Shown here piece by piece: positions 24,868 to 34,747 of a stretch of 64,000 bases of DNA. The notes under the pieces were generated by a model. It did not search any database, was not told the DNA's origin, and was given only the letters and a program-made list of their open reading frames with translations. The DNA comes from an uncultured Gemmata sp. (lineage in GTDB: Bacteria > Planctomycetota > Planctomycetia > Gemmatales > Gemmataceae): positions 682,001 through 746,000 of the forward strand of contig CALDUT010000001.1 of NCBI GenBank assembly GCA_937924775.1, given 5' to 3'. Each line of letters starts with the position of its first letter. Position 1 is the first letter of the stretch. A program made the position numbers and the translations under genes.

Positions 24868-25042
24868 CGCCGCGGCTTGCGGCACAGTCGCATGTTGCGG
24901 TCTCAAACCGGGGGACGAGAGGGCATCCTTGTGGTGAATTCGCGAAACCAATCGCAACTGACAGGTCGCTTTATCGCGGGCGTTCCCCGAAAACCGGTCG
25001 TGCCATAAACGCCGTCGGCACGCCCCCTTTAGGACTTAACCG

Positions 25043-26980
25043 TTATTTCACCAATTCGGGCAGCGACCACACTTCCACGGTCTGCCGGGCCGCCAGGAGC
25101 AGCAGATCGTCGCTGGGGCCAAAGGTGATGGCCCGAACCGGCGTGGGGCGTTTGATACGGTGCCGCATACGGCCCGCGGAAATGTCCCAAATCGCCAGCC
25201 AACCGGTGCTATCGGTGATGACCAACTGTGAGCCTGTACGGTTGAACGACAGGCCCGTGACGGCGACGCCATCGAACACTGGCCAGAGCGTCGGTTTGCC
25301 ACCGCGAGCCGACCACAGGGCGACAGTGCCTTTTTCGTCGCCGGTGGCGAAGTCGCCATTGGGGCTGGCGGCCCACGCTCGCACCGCCGCGCGATGGTCG
25401 CGGGCCGGGGCCTCCGGTCGCATCGCCAAATTGTAAATGGTGATGGTACCGTCGGGCTGACCCGCGTAGAGGCGATCACCGCCCCAACCCAGAAACGTCA
25501 GCCCGGGTGGCTTGGGCGGATCACGCGGGATGTTGATGGGGATGATTTCATCCGTTTTGCCGGGAATGGCGAGGTCGCGGGTTTTCGTGGGCGGATGGAG
25601 AACAAACGACACCGGCAGCACACGGTGTTGCAGGGTATTGCCGCGTGCCGCGGCCAAACGGATGCGGTCGTCGGCCAGTGCCGGGGCAAGGGCCACGGGC
25701 GTTCCAGGAATTTTCACCGGCACTGCCGACGGCCCGGTCCGGGGAGCGACGAAAACACCCGTGGCCGTATGGGCGAAGACCAACGAACTTGAGGCATCAA
25801 ACTGCATCCGGGTGATGGCCCCGTCACCTTTAGGCCCCAGGAGCCAGGATTCGAACGTCGGTTGGTCGAGCAGCCACAACCGCGACTGACCATCGGCGAA
25901 GCCCACCCCCAGGGTATTGCCATCGGGGGCCAGAGCCAGCGCGGTGACGTCTGCCGGTCCGTCTTCCAAAGCGCTGGCCCCGTATTTTTGGGCCCGGTCC
26001 AGGTGGGAGGGGGGGTGGGGCCGCGGTTCGTCCGCAGGTGGAGAGGAAAGTTCTGGTGCGGGAAGCGCTGGTGGTACTGGTACTGCGGGCGGCTCCCCCG
26101 CCCATGCGTGGTTCCGACCCATCCGATAAGCCGAAACACCGTAAAGGAATAAGCCGGTACCCAACACCGCCACAGCGGCCATCGTCAGCACTTGAAGGGG
26201 TACTGGCCAGCGGTTCCACAGCACCACCGCCACATTCACCAACAACCCCACGAACGCCAACCCGCCCCCCACTGCTAACCCAAAACCAGTACTCACTTCT
26301 TCGGCTTGCGTTAACATCCATGGACCCACTGCCAACCCCACCGCGAAAATCGCCGCGATCCACAAAAGCCACCATTTCCGCCGGTAGTCGGCTTCCACCG
26401 GAGCGGCTCGCTCACCGCGGAGAAACGCCTGTGCGTCGTGAGCCAATGCCGGAGCCGCGGAACCATCGAAACGCACAACCAAGACCCGTCCATCGGGCAA
26501 CGTGACCACAATACTTTCGCGGTTCAGCTTTTCGGTCGGCGTTCCGACAGGCCAGTACAGCCACGGCTTCAATGGTTCGTGTTCCAAAAACAGGCCATGC
26601 GGGACGAACACCGCGAAGCATGGTCCCGAGAATTGCTGGCGTGAATCGGCCAGAATGCGTACCGGAGTTCGGAAAGGGTTGACCTCGGGAGAATTTTTGG
26701 CGGCAGACGGTTTGTCGTCCAGCGCCAGCGGTTTCTCCTGAGACGGAGCCGGGGGAGCGGCGGGTGGGGGAGCGGATCGTGTTTGGGCGTCACGAGCGGT
26801 GGTCTTTGGAGCGGGTTTCATGCCTGTGCCAACGGTGGAGCCAGCGACCGCAGCGGTTGAAGCCGCGGGGAAGTCCACCGCGGTGGAACACTGGGGACAT
26901 TTCCCCGTGCGGGAATGGCCCTTTCCGGGGGGAATCCGTAGGGATTGTCCGCATTTTGGACACACCCGCCACGTGGTCAT
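25043..26980 (-). CDS. Zinc-ribbon / membrane / WD40 protein
   Basis: The 645-aa product begins with a four-cysteine zinc ribbon (CPKCGQSLRIPPGKGHSRTGKCPQC, residues 7-31). A Pro-rich linker and a soluble domain follow, then three hydrophobic segments near residues 205-300 (KWWLLWIAAIFAVGLAVGPWML, LAVGGGLAFVGLLVNVAVVLW, LTMAAVAVLGTGLFLYGVSAY). The C-terminal 300 residues are WD40-like repeats (VTALALAPDGNTLGVGFADGQSRLWLL, VRAWAASPNGDFATGDEKGTVALWSA). ATG 26980 has a GGAGG site upstream. It is divergent from a kinase that also has a zinc ribbon and WD40 repeats, so the two may work together. The function is unknown. Confidence 0.8.
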   Translation of the reverse strand: MTTWRVCPKCGQSLRIPPGKGHSRTGKCPQCSTAVDFPAASTAAVAGSTVGTGMKPAPKTTARDAQTRSAPPPAAPPAPSQEKPLALDDKPSAAKNSPEVNPFRTPVRILADSRQQFSGPCFAVFVPHGLFLEHEPLKPWLYWPVGTPTEKLNRESIVVTLPDGRVLVVRFDGSAAPALAHDAQAFLRGERAAPVEADYRRKWWLLWIAAIFAVGLAVGPWMLTQAEEVSTGFGLAVGGGLAFVGLLVNVAVVLWNRWPVPLQVLTMAAVAVLGTGLFLYGVSAYRMGRNHAWAGEPPAVPVPPALPAPELSSPPADEPRPHPPSHLDRAQKYGASALEDGPADVTALALAPDGNTLGVGFADGQSRLWLLDQPTFESWLLGPKGDGAITRMQFDASSSLVFAHTATGVFVAPRTGPSAVPVKIPGTPVALAPALADDRIRLAAARGNTLQHRVLPVSFVLHPPTKTRDLAIPGKTDEIIPINIPRDPPKPPGLTFLGWGGDRLYAGQPDGTITIYNLAMRPEAPARDHRAAVRAWAASPNGDFATGDEKGTVALWSARGGKPTLWPVFDGVAVTGLSFNRTGSQLVITDSTGWLAIWDISAGRMRHRIKRPTPVRAITFGPSDDLLLLAARQTVEVWSLPELVK

Positions 26981-27254
26981 AGGAGCCGTCCTCCGGGCCA
27001 ACCGGTCCTGCCGACGCAATCGCTCTGACGTGATTGTATCGCAAAACTTCTGGTCCGAAGGTGGGCAATCCTTCCCGGCTGGGGTTCGGTTGATACGGTA
27101 CAATGGGATTACGGGTATCCCGAGTTGATATCGGGTTCGCGGGTGTATGTGAGCCGGTACATGGGAAGGTGGCCGGTTTGTCGCGGCCACCCGCCACCCC
27201 TCTTCGTCGTGACGACGCGGCACCGGAATACCGGCGGAATTCTTGGAAACGCGA
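26981..27254. promoter_or_regulatory. Divergent promoter region of the two WD40 genes
   Basis: The 274 bases between the two starts hold a TACAAT box on each strand: 27099-27104 on + and 27033-27038 on - (reading TACAAT in reverse). Neither has a strong -35 hexamer at 16-18 bases. These are candidate -10 boxes only. Confidence 0.3.
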
Positions 27255-29258
27255 ATGTCCACACGTCGGCTGACTTGCCCCTGTGGTGTAACCTGGGATC
27301 ATCCGGTGTCGGCACCGGTTCCGGATAACGTCCGTCTGATCTGCCCCGTGTGTTCCCAGGCTCCGACCGACTTTCTCGACACTCCCGCCGTGGCGACCAC
27401 CGCCCCGCGGGGTCCTCAGCCGGAAACAGCCGCGTCCCAGCACACCCATCCCACACTGGTGGGGCCGGGTTCGGTCATTGCCGGTTATGAAATTCTCGAA
27501 GAGATCAACCGCGGCGGCATGGGCGTGATTTACAAAGCCCGGCAACCAGGCGTCAACCGCCTTGTGGCCTTGAAAATCATCTCACCGGCGAAACTCAACC
27601 AGCCCGGAACACGCGGGCGTTTCAAACGGGAAGTGCGGGCTTCCGGTCGCATGAACGACCCGTGCATCGTCACCATTTACCAAACCGAACTCGATGGCCC
27701 CATTCCGTTTGTGGCGATGGAGTATGTGCCCGGGATCGACTTGCTGCGGTTGGTGAAACAAACAGGGCCATTGCCCGTGGATGATGTGGTCTACTATGCC
27801 CGGCAGGTTCTCGAGGGGCTGCAACATGCCTATGAAGCCAAGCTTGTTCATCGCGACATCAAGCCCTCCAACCTGATGATCAGCCCCTCGCCGCTAGCCC
27901 CCACCGCAGGCCACAGTGGCAAACTGCCGAGGGTAAAAATCCTAGATATGGGTTTGGCCCGTCTGCTCGATGCCGAACCCGACCCCGAAATCGACGATCT
28001 GACGCCGCCGGGGGTGTTTGTCGGCACTCCCGATTATGCTGCACCTGAACAAGCGGAGAATCCCCGCGCCGCCGACATCCGCTCCGATCTGTACTCGCTC
28101 GGCGCCACGATGTACTTCTGTCTGACCGGGGAAGTTCCCTTCTCCGGCAAAACCCTGGCGGCGAAGCTCCGCAAACAACTCACCGAACCCCCGCCCAGCG
28201 CCGCGGCCAAGCGTTCAGATGTCCCGGTGGCGGTCGATGCCTTCATCCGCAAACTGATGGCGCTGGAACCTGCCGACCGCTATCAGACCCCCGCGGAAGC
28301 GATGGTCGCACTCGATGACCTGCGGAAATCAGCCCCGCCAAAAGCCAGTACGAAAACTTCGCCCGTGGTGTCGTCGGTGTTTGCCCACGCCCACGACGGC
28401 GGCGTGCAGGTGCTGGTGGTTGTCCCAGATGGTTCAGCTCTCATCAGTGGCGGCGGGGATAGTATCCTGCGGTTCTGGCAACCATCCACACTCAAACAAC
28501 TGCGGACCATTTCCGGCGATGTGGGCGTGGTGGAAACCATGGCCATTGCTCCGAGTGGCAAGTGGCTGGCCACCAGTGCCATCCGTCTCAGCGCCTCGGA
28601 TATGGGCATTCAACTGTGGGACTTGGCCAGCGGGCAGGAACGCAAACGCCTGCGCGGCCCCACCGACAATATCTATAGTGTCGCCATTTCGCCCGATGGT
28701 CAGGCGATCGCCGCCGGAAGTGCCGACAAGCTCGTGTGGTTGTGGCTCCGCGATGCCAGCGGGCCGACGACCGCCTGTGTGCGCGGGCACACGGGGACCG
28801 TCAGTGCGGTCGCCTTCGTCGCGACGGATTCGCTTCTGTCGGCCAGCCACGATGGCACCGTTCGGCAGTGGGATTTGCAAACCGGCAAAACCAAAGGCCA
28901 TCTGCTGGGCGGTGTAGGCCCGATTTACGCCCTGGCTTATGGGGCCAAGCGCGTGGCCGTGGCGGGACGCGACGGCGTGGCCGTGCGTGCCCCGGGGGCT
29001 GCCAACTTCCACAAACTGAGTGGCCACGAAGGCCCGGTGTTGTGCTGTGCCATCAGCCCCGATGGCAAACTCATCGCCAGCGGTGGAACTGATGGTACGG
29101 TCCGCCTTTATCGCGCAGAGGATGGCCTGGCCGTAGCCTGCTATCCGGGCCATCACCGCAGCGTGCGGGCAGTCGCTTTTGCGACCAGCAGCGATGTGGT
29201 TTATTCCGGCAGTGAAGATGGCACCCTCCGCCGCTGGTTGGTTCCCAAAACCATCTGA
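27255..29258 (+). CDS. Ser/Thr protein kinase with WD40 repeats
   Basis: The 667-aa product opens with a zinc-ribbon-like part (RRLTCPCGVTWDHP...VRLICPVCSQ). The kinase domain spans residues about 78-365: glycine loop INRGGMGVIYKA, VALKII with the ATP-binding Lys, catalytic HRDIKPSNLM, and DMG in place of DFG (KILDMGLARLLD). It continues with GTPDYAAPEQ and DIRSDLYSLGATMYFCLTGEVPF. Residues about 375-667 are WD40 repeats (RFWQPSTLKQLRTI, TVRQWDLQTGKTKGHLLGG, TVRLYRAEDG). No membrane segment is seen. The fusion suggests a kinase recruited by its propeller. ATG 27255 is chosen over TTG 27243. Confidence 0.9.
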   Translation: MSTRRLTCPCGVTWDHPVSAPVPDNVRLICPVCSQAPTDFLDTPAVATTAPRGPQPETAASQHTHPTLVGPGSVIAGYEILEEINRGGMGVIYKARQPGVNRLVALKIISPAKLNQPGTRGRFKREVRASGRMNDPCIVTIYQTELDGPIPFVAMEYVPGIDLLRLVKQTGPLPVDDVVYYARQVLEGLQHAYEAKLVHRDIKPSNLMISPSPLAPTAGHSGKLPRVKILDMGLARLLDAEPDPEIDDLTPPGVFVGTPDYAAPEQAENPRAADIRSDLYSLGATMYFCLTGEVPFSGKTLAAKLRKQLTEPPPSAAAKRSDVPVAVDAFIRKLMALEPADRYQTPAEAMVALDDLRKSAPPKASTKTSPVVSSVFAHAHDGGVQVLVVVPDGSALISGGGDSILRFWQPSTLKQLRTISGDVGVVETMAIAPSGKWLATSAIRLSASDMGIQLWDLASGQERKRLRGPTDNIYSVAISPDGQAIAAGSADKLVWLWLRDASGPTTACVRGHTGTVSAVAFVATDSLLSASHDGTVRQWDLQTGKTKGHLLGGVGPIYALAYGAKRVAVAGRDGVAVRAPGAANFHKLSGHEGPVLCCAISPDGKLIASGGTDGTVRLYRAEDGLAVACYPGHHRSVRAVAFATSSDVVYSGSEDGTLRRWLVPKTI

Positions 29259-29411
29259 CGAACCCGCTGAGCAATACTGTCCCCCCCCAACCAACAGGCT
29301 CGCCGCGTGATTGAAATCGTCTCGGCGGGTGCCGCGGTCGTGCTGGTCGGATGCCCCCTTCCACCGCGGAATGAACGACCATACGATAACGGCACCTTGC
29401 GGAGATTCACC

Positions 29412-29945
29412 ATGACCCCGGCGGATGTTGCCACCCTTTTGGAAGAGAAATTCGGCCCGGCCATCACGGGGAAGAAACTGGATGCGATCGATCCATTTGT
29501 CACGGTGGATCCGTCGCAATTGGTCGCCATTGCGATCTTTCTGCGGGATGATCCGCGGCTGAAGTTCGAGATTCTCAACGACATCAGCGGCGTGGATTAC
29601 CTGGAACCTGATCCGAAGAAGGCCACTAAAGCCGGTTTTGAACCGCATGTGGAGGTGGTGTACCACCTGTCTAGTTTTCGTTTCCCCGGTCGGCGTTTCA
29701 CGCTGAAGGTGCTGCTACCGCGGTGGAAAGACGACGTTCCAGGACAACTTCCGGAGGTGCCGACGGTCAGCGGAGTATGGAAGACCGCCGACTGGCACGA
29801 GCGGGAGGTCTACGATCTGGTCGGGGTGCGGTTTGTTGGCCATCCGCATTTGGTGCGAATCCTGCTCAACGACGATTGGGTCGGTCACCCGTTGCGAAAG
29901 GATTACGAATACCCGTTGGAATATCACGGGATCCGGTGTCGCTGA
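29412..29945 (+). CDS. nuoC: NADH-quinone oxidoreductase subunit C
   Basis: NuoC is a 30-kDa-type peripheral-arm subunit of respiratory complex I. The 177-aa product has the family core [37 protein letters not shown] and the signature [47 protein letters not shown] 29412 follows GGAG. No other nuo gene is in the window: a kinase lies upstream and an ABC permease downstream. It may belong to a scattered complex I gene set or be an extra copy. Confidence 0.93.
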   Translation: MTPADVATLLEEKFGPAITGKKLDAIDPFVTVDPSQLVAIAIFLRDDPRLKFEILNDISGVDYLEPDPKKATKAGFEPHVEVVYHLSSFRFPGRRFTLKVLLPRWKDDVPGQLPEVPTVSGVWKTADWHEREVYDLVGVRFVGHPHLVRILLNDDWVGHPLRKDYEYPLEYHGIRCR

Positions 29946-30164
29946 AAGTGGCCGCTCGGGGTTCCGCCAGCCCATCCGAGCCTGCGTTCGCCGGTGGAAT
30001 CACGCCCCCGGCCACAGTGACCTTCTGTTTCTAAGTTACTTTTTATCCGGCATTCCAGGTCGCTGGGGGGGTCCGACGGCCCGGCGCGAACCGGTGGCGG
30101 AGCCGGAACGTATAGCCGGATAGCGTGGCTAACGTGATTCGCACACTTTCCACGGTTGTAAGCT

Positions 30165-31448
30165 ATGTTGCCGACTTGGATCACCGATCCGACATTGATT
30201 CTGGCCGGGGTGGTTCTGGCCGCAGCGCAGTTTATCGCCGCGTTGCCGTGGCTGTGGGCGATTGATCCCCGCGGCTTCAAGAAGGCCCTGCAAACCCCCC
30301 TGACCTTGCTTTACGTCGGCGGGGGACTCGTCGTCGCCGGGGTGGCCATCGCGGCGTATCTGGCGTACCGGGCCGACCCTACCAATCTCACCTGGGAGGG
30401 TCGGTACATCTACGGGGCCATCCTGCACTTGCAGCTCATCATCGATCTGTTCTTGCTGATGCCGCCGCTGTTGACGTTGGTATGGCCCAAGGGCGGCGCG
30501 GTGGCCTCGGCGGCCTTCCGCGAGAGCTGCCGGCAGCCCATGTTCTGGCTGATCACGCTGGGGGCCAACACCGTCATTTGGATTTCCGTCGCCGTTCCCT
30601 ACTTCACCTTCGGTGACGACTACAAGATGATGAAGCAAATCGGCTTCGATATTGTCATGCTGGCGGCGGTGTTGTTTGGGGTGCTGGCAGCGAGTACCTC
30701 AATCAGCGAGGAGATCGAAGGCCGCACTGCGGTGACACTCATGAGCAAACCGGTGAACCGGCGGCAATTCCTGATCGGTAAATACCTCGGTATTCTGATG
30801 GCCTGCCTGATCATGGCCTTGTTGTTGAGTTGGTCGCTGACCTATGCTTTGCGAGCGATGCGGGAGTTCGACCAGATCAACAACGCCCCCGACCCGGTCG
30901 ATCCGCTGGGCACGCCCACGGAGAAACTCGTGGATCCTATGACGTTCGAGGCCCAGCGCACGATGGTGCCTCCGTTTGAGAAGGCGGTTCCCGGGGGCCC
31001 GGGGCGGTACATGGCCCGCGGCGCGGGGCTGTGGTTCTCCGATACGCTGGCCCATTCCTTCGGCGTCTTATTGGGCTTTGGCCGGGTGATGATTCTGGTG
31101 GCCATCGCCTCGGCTCTGGCCACCCGGTTGACGTTCGTCGTCAACATCATGATGTGTTTGGTGATCTACTTCCTCGGGCACCTAGCCCCGGTGGTCGTGC
31201 AAGCGACGCAGCAGGCCAAAGGCGGCGGTGTGGGGGTCGATTTGATCGGCTTTTTGGGGCGTCTGTTCGATGTGCTTTTGCCGTCGCTGGAATCGTTCAA
31301 TATGAGCCGAGCGATTATTCGCGAAAATGAACTGCCGTTGTGGGAATTCGGGGGCTACGTTCTGACCGTGTTTGGCTATTCGCTCATTTATACGACAATT
31401 GCTCTCCTGGTCGGTTTGTTGCTGTTTGAAGACCGCGACTTGGCCTGA
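30165..31448 (+). CDS. ABC-2 type transporter permease
   Basis: The 427-aa product has about seven to eight hydrophobic segments. It includes the ABC-2 hallmark ASTSISEEIEGRTAVTLMSKPVNRRQFLIGKYLGILMACLIMALLL, where the acidic-Gly-Arg-Thr and LMSKPV-R pattern is shared by this permease family. A soluble periplasmic insert (about residues 235-285) separates the later helices. It needs an ATP-binding partner, and none is adjacent. The next gene is an ABC exporter whose own ATPase appears eroded. The substrate is unknown. The start at ATG 30165 has only a weak ribosome site. Confidence 0.85.
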   Translation: MLPTWITDPTLILAGVVLAAAQFIAALPWLWAIDPRGFKKALQTPLTLLYVGGGLVVAGVAIAAYLAYRADPTNLTWEGRYIYGAILHLQLIIDLFLLMPPLLTLVWPKGGAVASAAFRESCRQPMFWLITLGANTVIWISVAVPYFTFGDDYKMMKQIGFDIVMLAAVLFGVLAASTSISEEIEGRTAVTLMSKPVNRRQFLIGKYLGILMACLIMALLLSWSLTYALRAMREFDQINNAPDPVDPLGTPTEKLVDPMTFEAQRTMVPPFEKAVPGGPGRYMARGAGLWFSDTLAHSFGVLLGFGRVMILVAIASALATRLTFVVNIMMCLVIYFLGHLAPVVVQATQQAKGGGVGVDLIGFLGRLFDVLLPSLESFNMSRAIIRENELPLWEFGGYVLTVFGYSLIYTTIALLVGLLLFEDRDLA

Positions 31449-31631
31449 TGGCTGCGGGGGGGGTGCGTTGGGCGCAGGGGATGGCCCCGGTTGGAGCCGG
31501 GCCCTCCCAAACTGTCCGGCGAGCCGCCGCTGGGGCTCCGAAACCGATGGTTTCGGGTAGCTTGGCGGCGGTTGTTTTTGTTAATCTCAGGGCAGAGCTG
31601 GGTTCTTGTCGGTCCGTGTTGTGAGGGCACC

Positions 31632-33872
31632 GTGGACAGTAGCGCCTTCGACCGCCTTCGTACCGATTTTGTCAAATCTCCCTTGGGTCAATGGGGAGCG
31701 TTCCTCAGTTCCATTGCCGCTGCGGTCGTTTACTTGCTGCTGTTATTGCTGCTCTATTTGTTTGTCGATCTGTTGGTTTGGCGGGGGGAAATTCCTCCTT
31801 TTGCGCAACTGACCGCGGCCCGCCAAAGCGAATTTGCCCGGGAGTGGGCCCGCACCAGCGAAGCCGATCGCCGCGAAGCCGTTGAGCGGATTGGTGCCCC
31901 GGGGTGGCGCACGCAACGCCTGGCGGCCGCCGACGATGAGGAACTCCAGAAACTCGCCCAAAAGCCCGACGAACAACATCTGTTTGCGGATGAATGGGAA
32001 GATCGCTGGCGGGCCGGAGTCTACCTGGCCCTCCGCCGGCGGGTTAACCAACAGGCCGCGGATGCCTATTTGCCGCCGCGGACTTCAGCGCCAGAGGCCG
32101 TGCCCTCCCGGGCCACCACGGCCGCCGATGCCACCGCCGACGGTGATTCCCACCCCCGCTATGGCATTCTCAGCCTTGTGGTGCGTGAACGCAACCGCTG
32201 GACGGCCTCGCTCATCGGCACCTTCGCGGCGTGGAACCCGTGGACGTGGACCCCCGGGCCGGATCTGTCCGCGAACGTCACCTACCTCACCGGTCTGTTC
32301 ATTCTGGGGTTGACGCTGGCATTGATTCTGGGGGTGTTGGTGAATGCCTACACTTACCTCTCCACAGCATCGACGCTCGATACCCTCATCCGCTTGCGCC
32401 GGGCGATTTACTTCCACACGTACCGGCTGGGGGCTTTGACCCTGCAAGCTGTTGGTATCGGGGAGGCCACCAAGCTGCTCACCCGCCGCGTCGATGAGGT
32501 AGGCACAGCCCTCGAATACCGCCTGACGGCGATTCGCTACCCCATTCTGATTGTGCTTTTGATCGTGCTGATTCTCCTGGTGAACTTTTGGGTGGCTTTG
32601 AGTTTTCTGGCCCTGGCCGGGTTGGTTTGGCTCATTGGCGGGCAAGTCGCAGCGCACTTCCGCCGCGAACAACGCCTGGGCGAACGGCAAGCCGCGGGCG
32701 CATTGGCCTTGCTCAAAGAAAGTCTGGCCATGTTCCGGCTGGTGAAATGTTATCAGATGGAACGTTTCAACCAGAACCGAGTGGAACGGCAACTCAACGA
32801 GTCCGCGAAAGCCTACTGGCGACGGCTGCGTGGTAATGCCATGGCCGGCCCATTGCTGGCCTCGGTCGCACTCGTTGCCGGCGTGGCCTTGGCGTATTTG
32901 GCTGGTCGCGGTGTGCTAGCGGGCGAATTCACTGTCGCGGGATTGGTGACCATGGCCGTGGCTCTGGTGTCCTTGGCCATTCCGATTGCCGGTATCTTCG
33001 ATTACTCGGCGAAGATGCGTCGCGGCCGCGAAGCTGCCGAAGCGATTTACGAATTCCTCGACCGCAAAGGCGAAGCCGCGGAAGTCGCCGATGCCGAATT
33101 CTTGCCGCCGCTGACCACCCGCATCGAATTCCGCAGTGTGACCCTCAAAGACCCCGTCAGCGGCGAGACGATTCTTGATAACATCAACTTCGCCATCCCC
33201 GCGACAGCGAAAATCGCCATCGTCGGCCCCAGCACAGTTGAGAAACATTCGTTGGTCTATCTCATTCCTCGTTTTCTTGATCCGACGTCAGGTGAAATCC
33301 GCATCGAAGATAAAAATATCCGCTGGGTGACGCACGAATCGCTCCGCGCCCAAGTCGCCCTAGTGATGCTCGAAGACCTCACCTTCTCTGATACGGTGGC
33401 CAACAATATCGGTGTCGGCAGCCCCGAATACACGCTGCCCCAGATCATCGAAGCGGCCAAAATCGCCCACGCCCACCAATTCATCGAACGCCTGCCATAT
33501 GGCTACGAAACCGTGATTGGCCCGGCCGGCTATTCATTGACGCTGGGCGAACGGTTCCGCATCGCCCTGGCCCGAGCGCTCCTTCGCGATCCCTCGATTC
33601 TCATCATCGAAGAACCGGCCGGGCCGATCGACGAAGATACATTGGCCTTGCTCGATGATACGATGGTGCGTATCGCCCCGGGGCGTACCATCATCTTCCT
33701 GGCCCAGCGGCTCTCGACACTGCGGAACGTCAATCGTGTCTTTTTACTGCGCAATGGTCGGATTGAAGCCTCGGGGTCGCACCATGATCTGTTACGGGAA
33801 AGTGAACACTACCGCCGCTTGCAGATTCTCGCCGATGCGCCCTCGACGGAACACATAGCCCTGAAGGATTGA
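31632..33872 (+). CDS. ABC exporter with eroded ATPase motifs
   Basis: The 746-aa product has an ABC-exporter layout: a membrane domain with an extra hydrophilic stretch of about 150 residues after the first helix, and then an ATP-binding domain from about residue 500. The key motifs are changed. Walker A reads GPSTVEKHS (532-540, Lys538 kept), the Q-loop Gln is absent (VALVMLEDLTF), the signature reads LTLGE (636-640) instead of LSGGQ, and the H-loop His is Gln692 (FLAQRLSTLRN). Walker B survives as ILIIEEP. The start is GTG 31632 after GAGGG. It may be a non-hydrolytic scaffold or half of a heterodimer. Confidence 0.85.
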   Translation: MDSSAFDRLRTDFVKSPLGQWGAFLSSIAAAVVYLLLLLLLYLFVDLLVWRGEIPPFAQLTAARQSEFAREWARTSEADRREAVERIGAPGWRTQRLAAADDEELQKLAQKPDEQHLFADEWEDRWRAGVYLALRRRVNQQAADAYLPPRTSAPEAVPSRATTAADATADGDSHPRYGILSLVVRERNRWTASLIGTFAAWNPWTWTPGPDLSANVTYLTGLFILGLTLALILGVLVNAYTYLSTASTLDTLIRLRRAIYFHTYRLGALTLQAVGIGEATKLLTRRVDEVGTALEYRLTAIRYPILIVLLIVLILLVNFWVALSFLALAGLVWLIGGQVAAHFRREQRLGERQAAGALALLKESLAMFRLVKCYQMERFNQNRVERQLNESAKAYWRRLRGNAMAGPLLASVALVAGVALAYLAGRGVLAGEFTVAGLVTMAVALVSLAIPIAGIFDYSAKMRRGREAAEAIYEFLDRKGEAAEVADAEFLPPLTTRIEFRSVTLKDPVSGETILDNINFAIPATAKIAIVGPSTVEKHSLVYLIPRFLDPTSGEIRIEDKNIRWVTHESLRAQVALVMLEDLTFSDTVANNIGVGSPEYTLPQIIEAAKIAHAHQFIERLPYGYETVIGPAGYSLTLGERFRIALARALLRDPSILIIEEPAGPIDEDTLALLDDTMVRIAPGRTIIFLAQRLSTLRNVNRVFLLRNGRIEASGSHHDLLRESEHYRRLQILADAPSTEHIALKD

Positions 33873-33874
33873 GG

Positions 33875-34684
33875 ATGAATCCATTTGCCAATGAATTGAC
33901 CGTGGCCCGCGAAGCGGCGGCCAACGCCAGTGACTTCCTCCGCCGCGAATATGAGGCGTTTATACCCATTCCCGATGCCCCGGTGACCATCAGTACCCAC
34001 GCCGATAAAGCCGCGCAGGAACTGATTCTGGCGTATTTGCACGAACGCTTCCCCGACGATGCCCTGTGTGCCGAAGAAGCGACACCAGCGTTCGATGCTG
34101 TACCGCGAGTCGGCCGGCGGACCTGGGTGGTCGACCCCATCGACGGCACCCGCGGCTTCGCCAAGAAGATGGGCCAATTCTCGGTGATGATCGGCCTATT
34201 GGTCGATGGCCAGCCGGTGGTGGGTGTCGTGGCCGAGCCAGCCCAACAGCGGGTCACCTTCGCTATCCGCGGCGGCGGCTGTTGGACCCACACCGGCAGT
34301 GCCGAACCGCAACGCTGTCATGTGTCGTCGCGGCGGTTCGAGGAGCTGATTCTTGCGCAAAGTTGGTCGAAAACCGGCATGTCGCCCAAACCGGTGCGGG
34401 CGTTTCAACCGCACCGGGTGATTGAAACCTACTCCGGCGGCGTGAAATTGGCTCTGGTCGCTCGCGGCGAAGCCGACATTTACGCGAACATGTACGACAC
34501 TTTCCGCGATTGGGACATCTGCGCTGGTCATGTGCTGGTCGCGGAAGCCGGTGGTACCGTCACCGATTTAGGTGGTGGGCCAATCACCTACCAGAACCCG
34601 GATTTCGCCCAAACCCGTGGTCTGATTGCGTCCAACGGCCTGGTTCACACGGAAGCGGTGATGCGTCTTGCGGGGCTGTCGTAG
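33875..34684 (+). CDS. Inositol-monophosphatase-family enzyme
   Basis: The 269-aa product is a lithium-sensitive-phosphatase-type, Mg-dependent enzyme. It has the metal-binding motifs EEATP, WVVDPIDGTRGFAKKMGQFSVMIGL (DPIDGT) and the late FRDWDICAGHVLVAEAGGTVTDLGG (WD...AGG). The GTRGF context resembles 3'(2'),5'-bisphosphate nucleotidase (CysQ-like) and HisN-type enzymes more than inositol phosphatase. The exact substrate cannot be decided by eye. ATG 33875 lies two bases after the ABC gene stop with GGATTGAGG upstream, so the two are probably co-transcribed. Confidence 0.88.
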   Translation: MNPFANELTVAREAAANASDFLRREYEAFIPIPDAPVTISTHADKAAQELILAYLHERFPDDALCAEEATPAFDAVPRVGRRTWVVDPIDGTRGFAKKMGQFSVMIGLLVDGQPVVGVVAEPAQQRVTFAIRGGGCWTHTGSAEPQRCHVSSRRFEELILAQSWSKTGMSPKPVRAFQPHRVIETYSGGVKLALVARGEADIYANMYDTFRDWDICAGHVLVAEAGGTVTDLGGGPITYQNPDFAQTRGLIASNGLVHTEAVMRLAGLS

Positions 34685-34747
34685 CGGCGATAACCCGACT
34701 GTAGCCTCTCGGCTCAGCATCGGTTACCAGGGCGTGGCTTGCTCCCT

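Noticed and set aside
25005-25030. Short similarity between 25005-25027 and 58796-58820 (GTGCCATA..GCCGTCGG)
   Set aside because: Only about 20 bases with several changes and only two occurrences; too weak to call a repeat.
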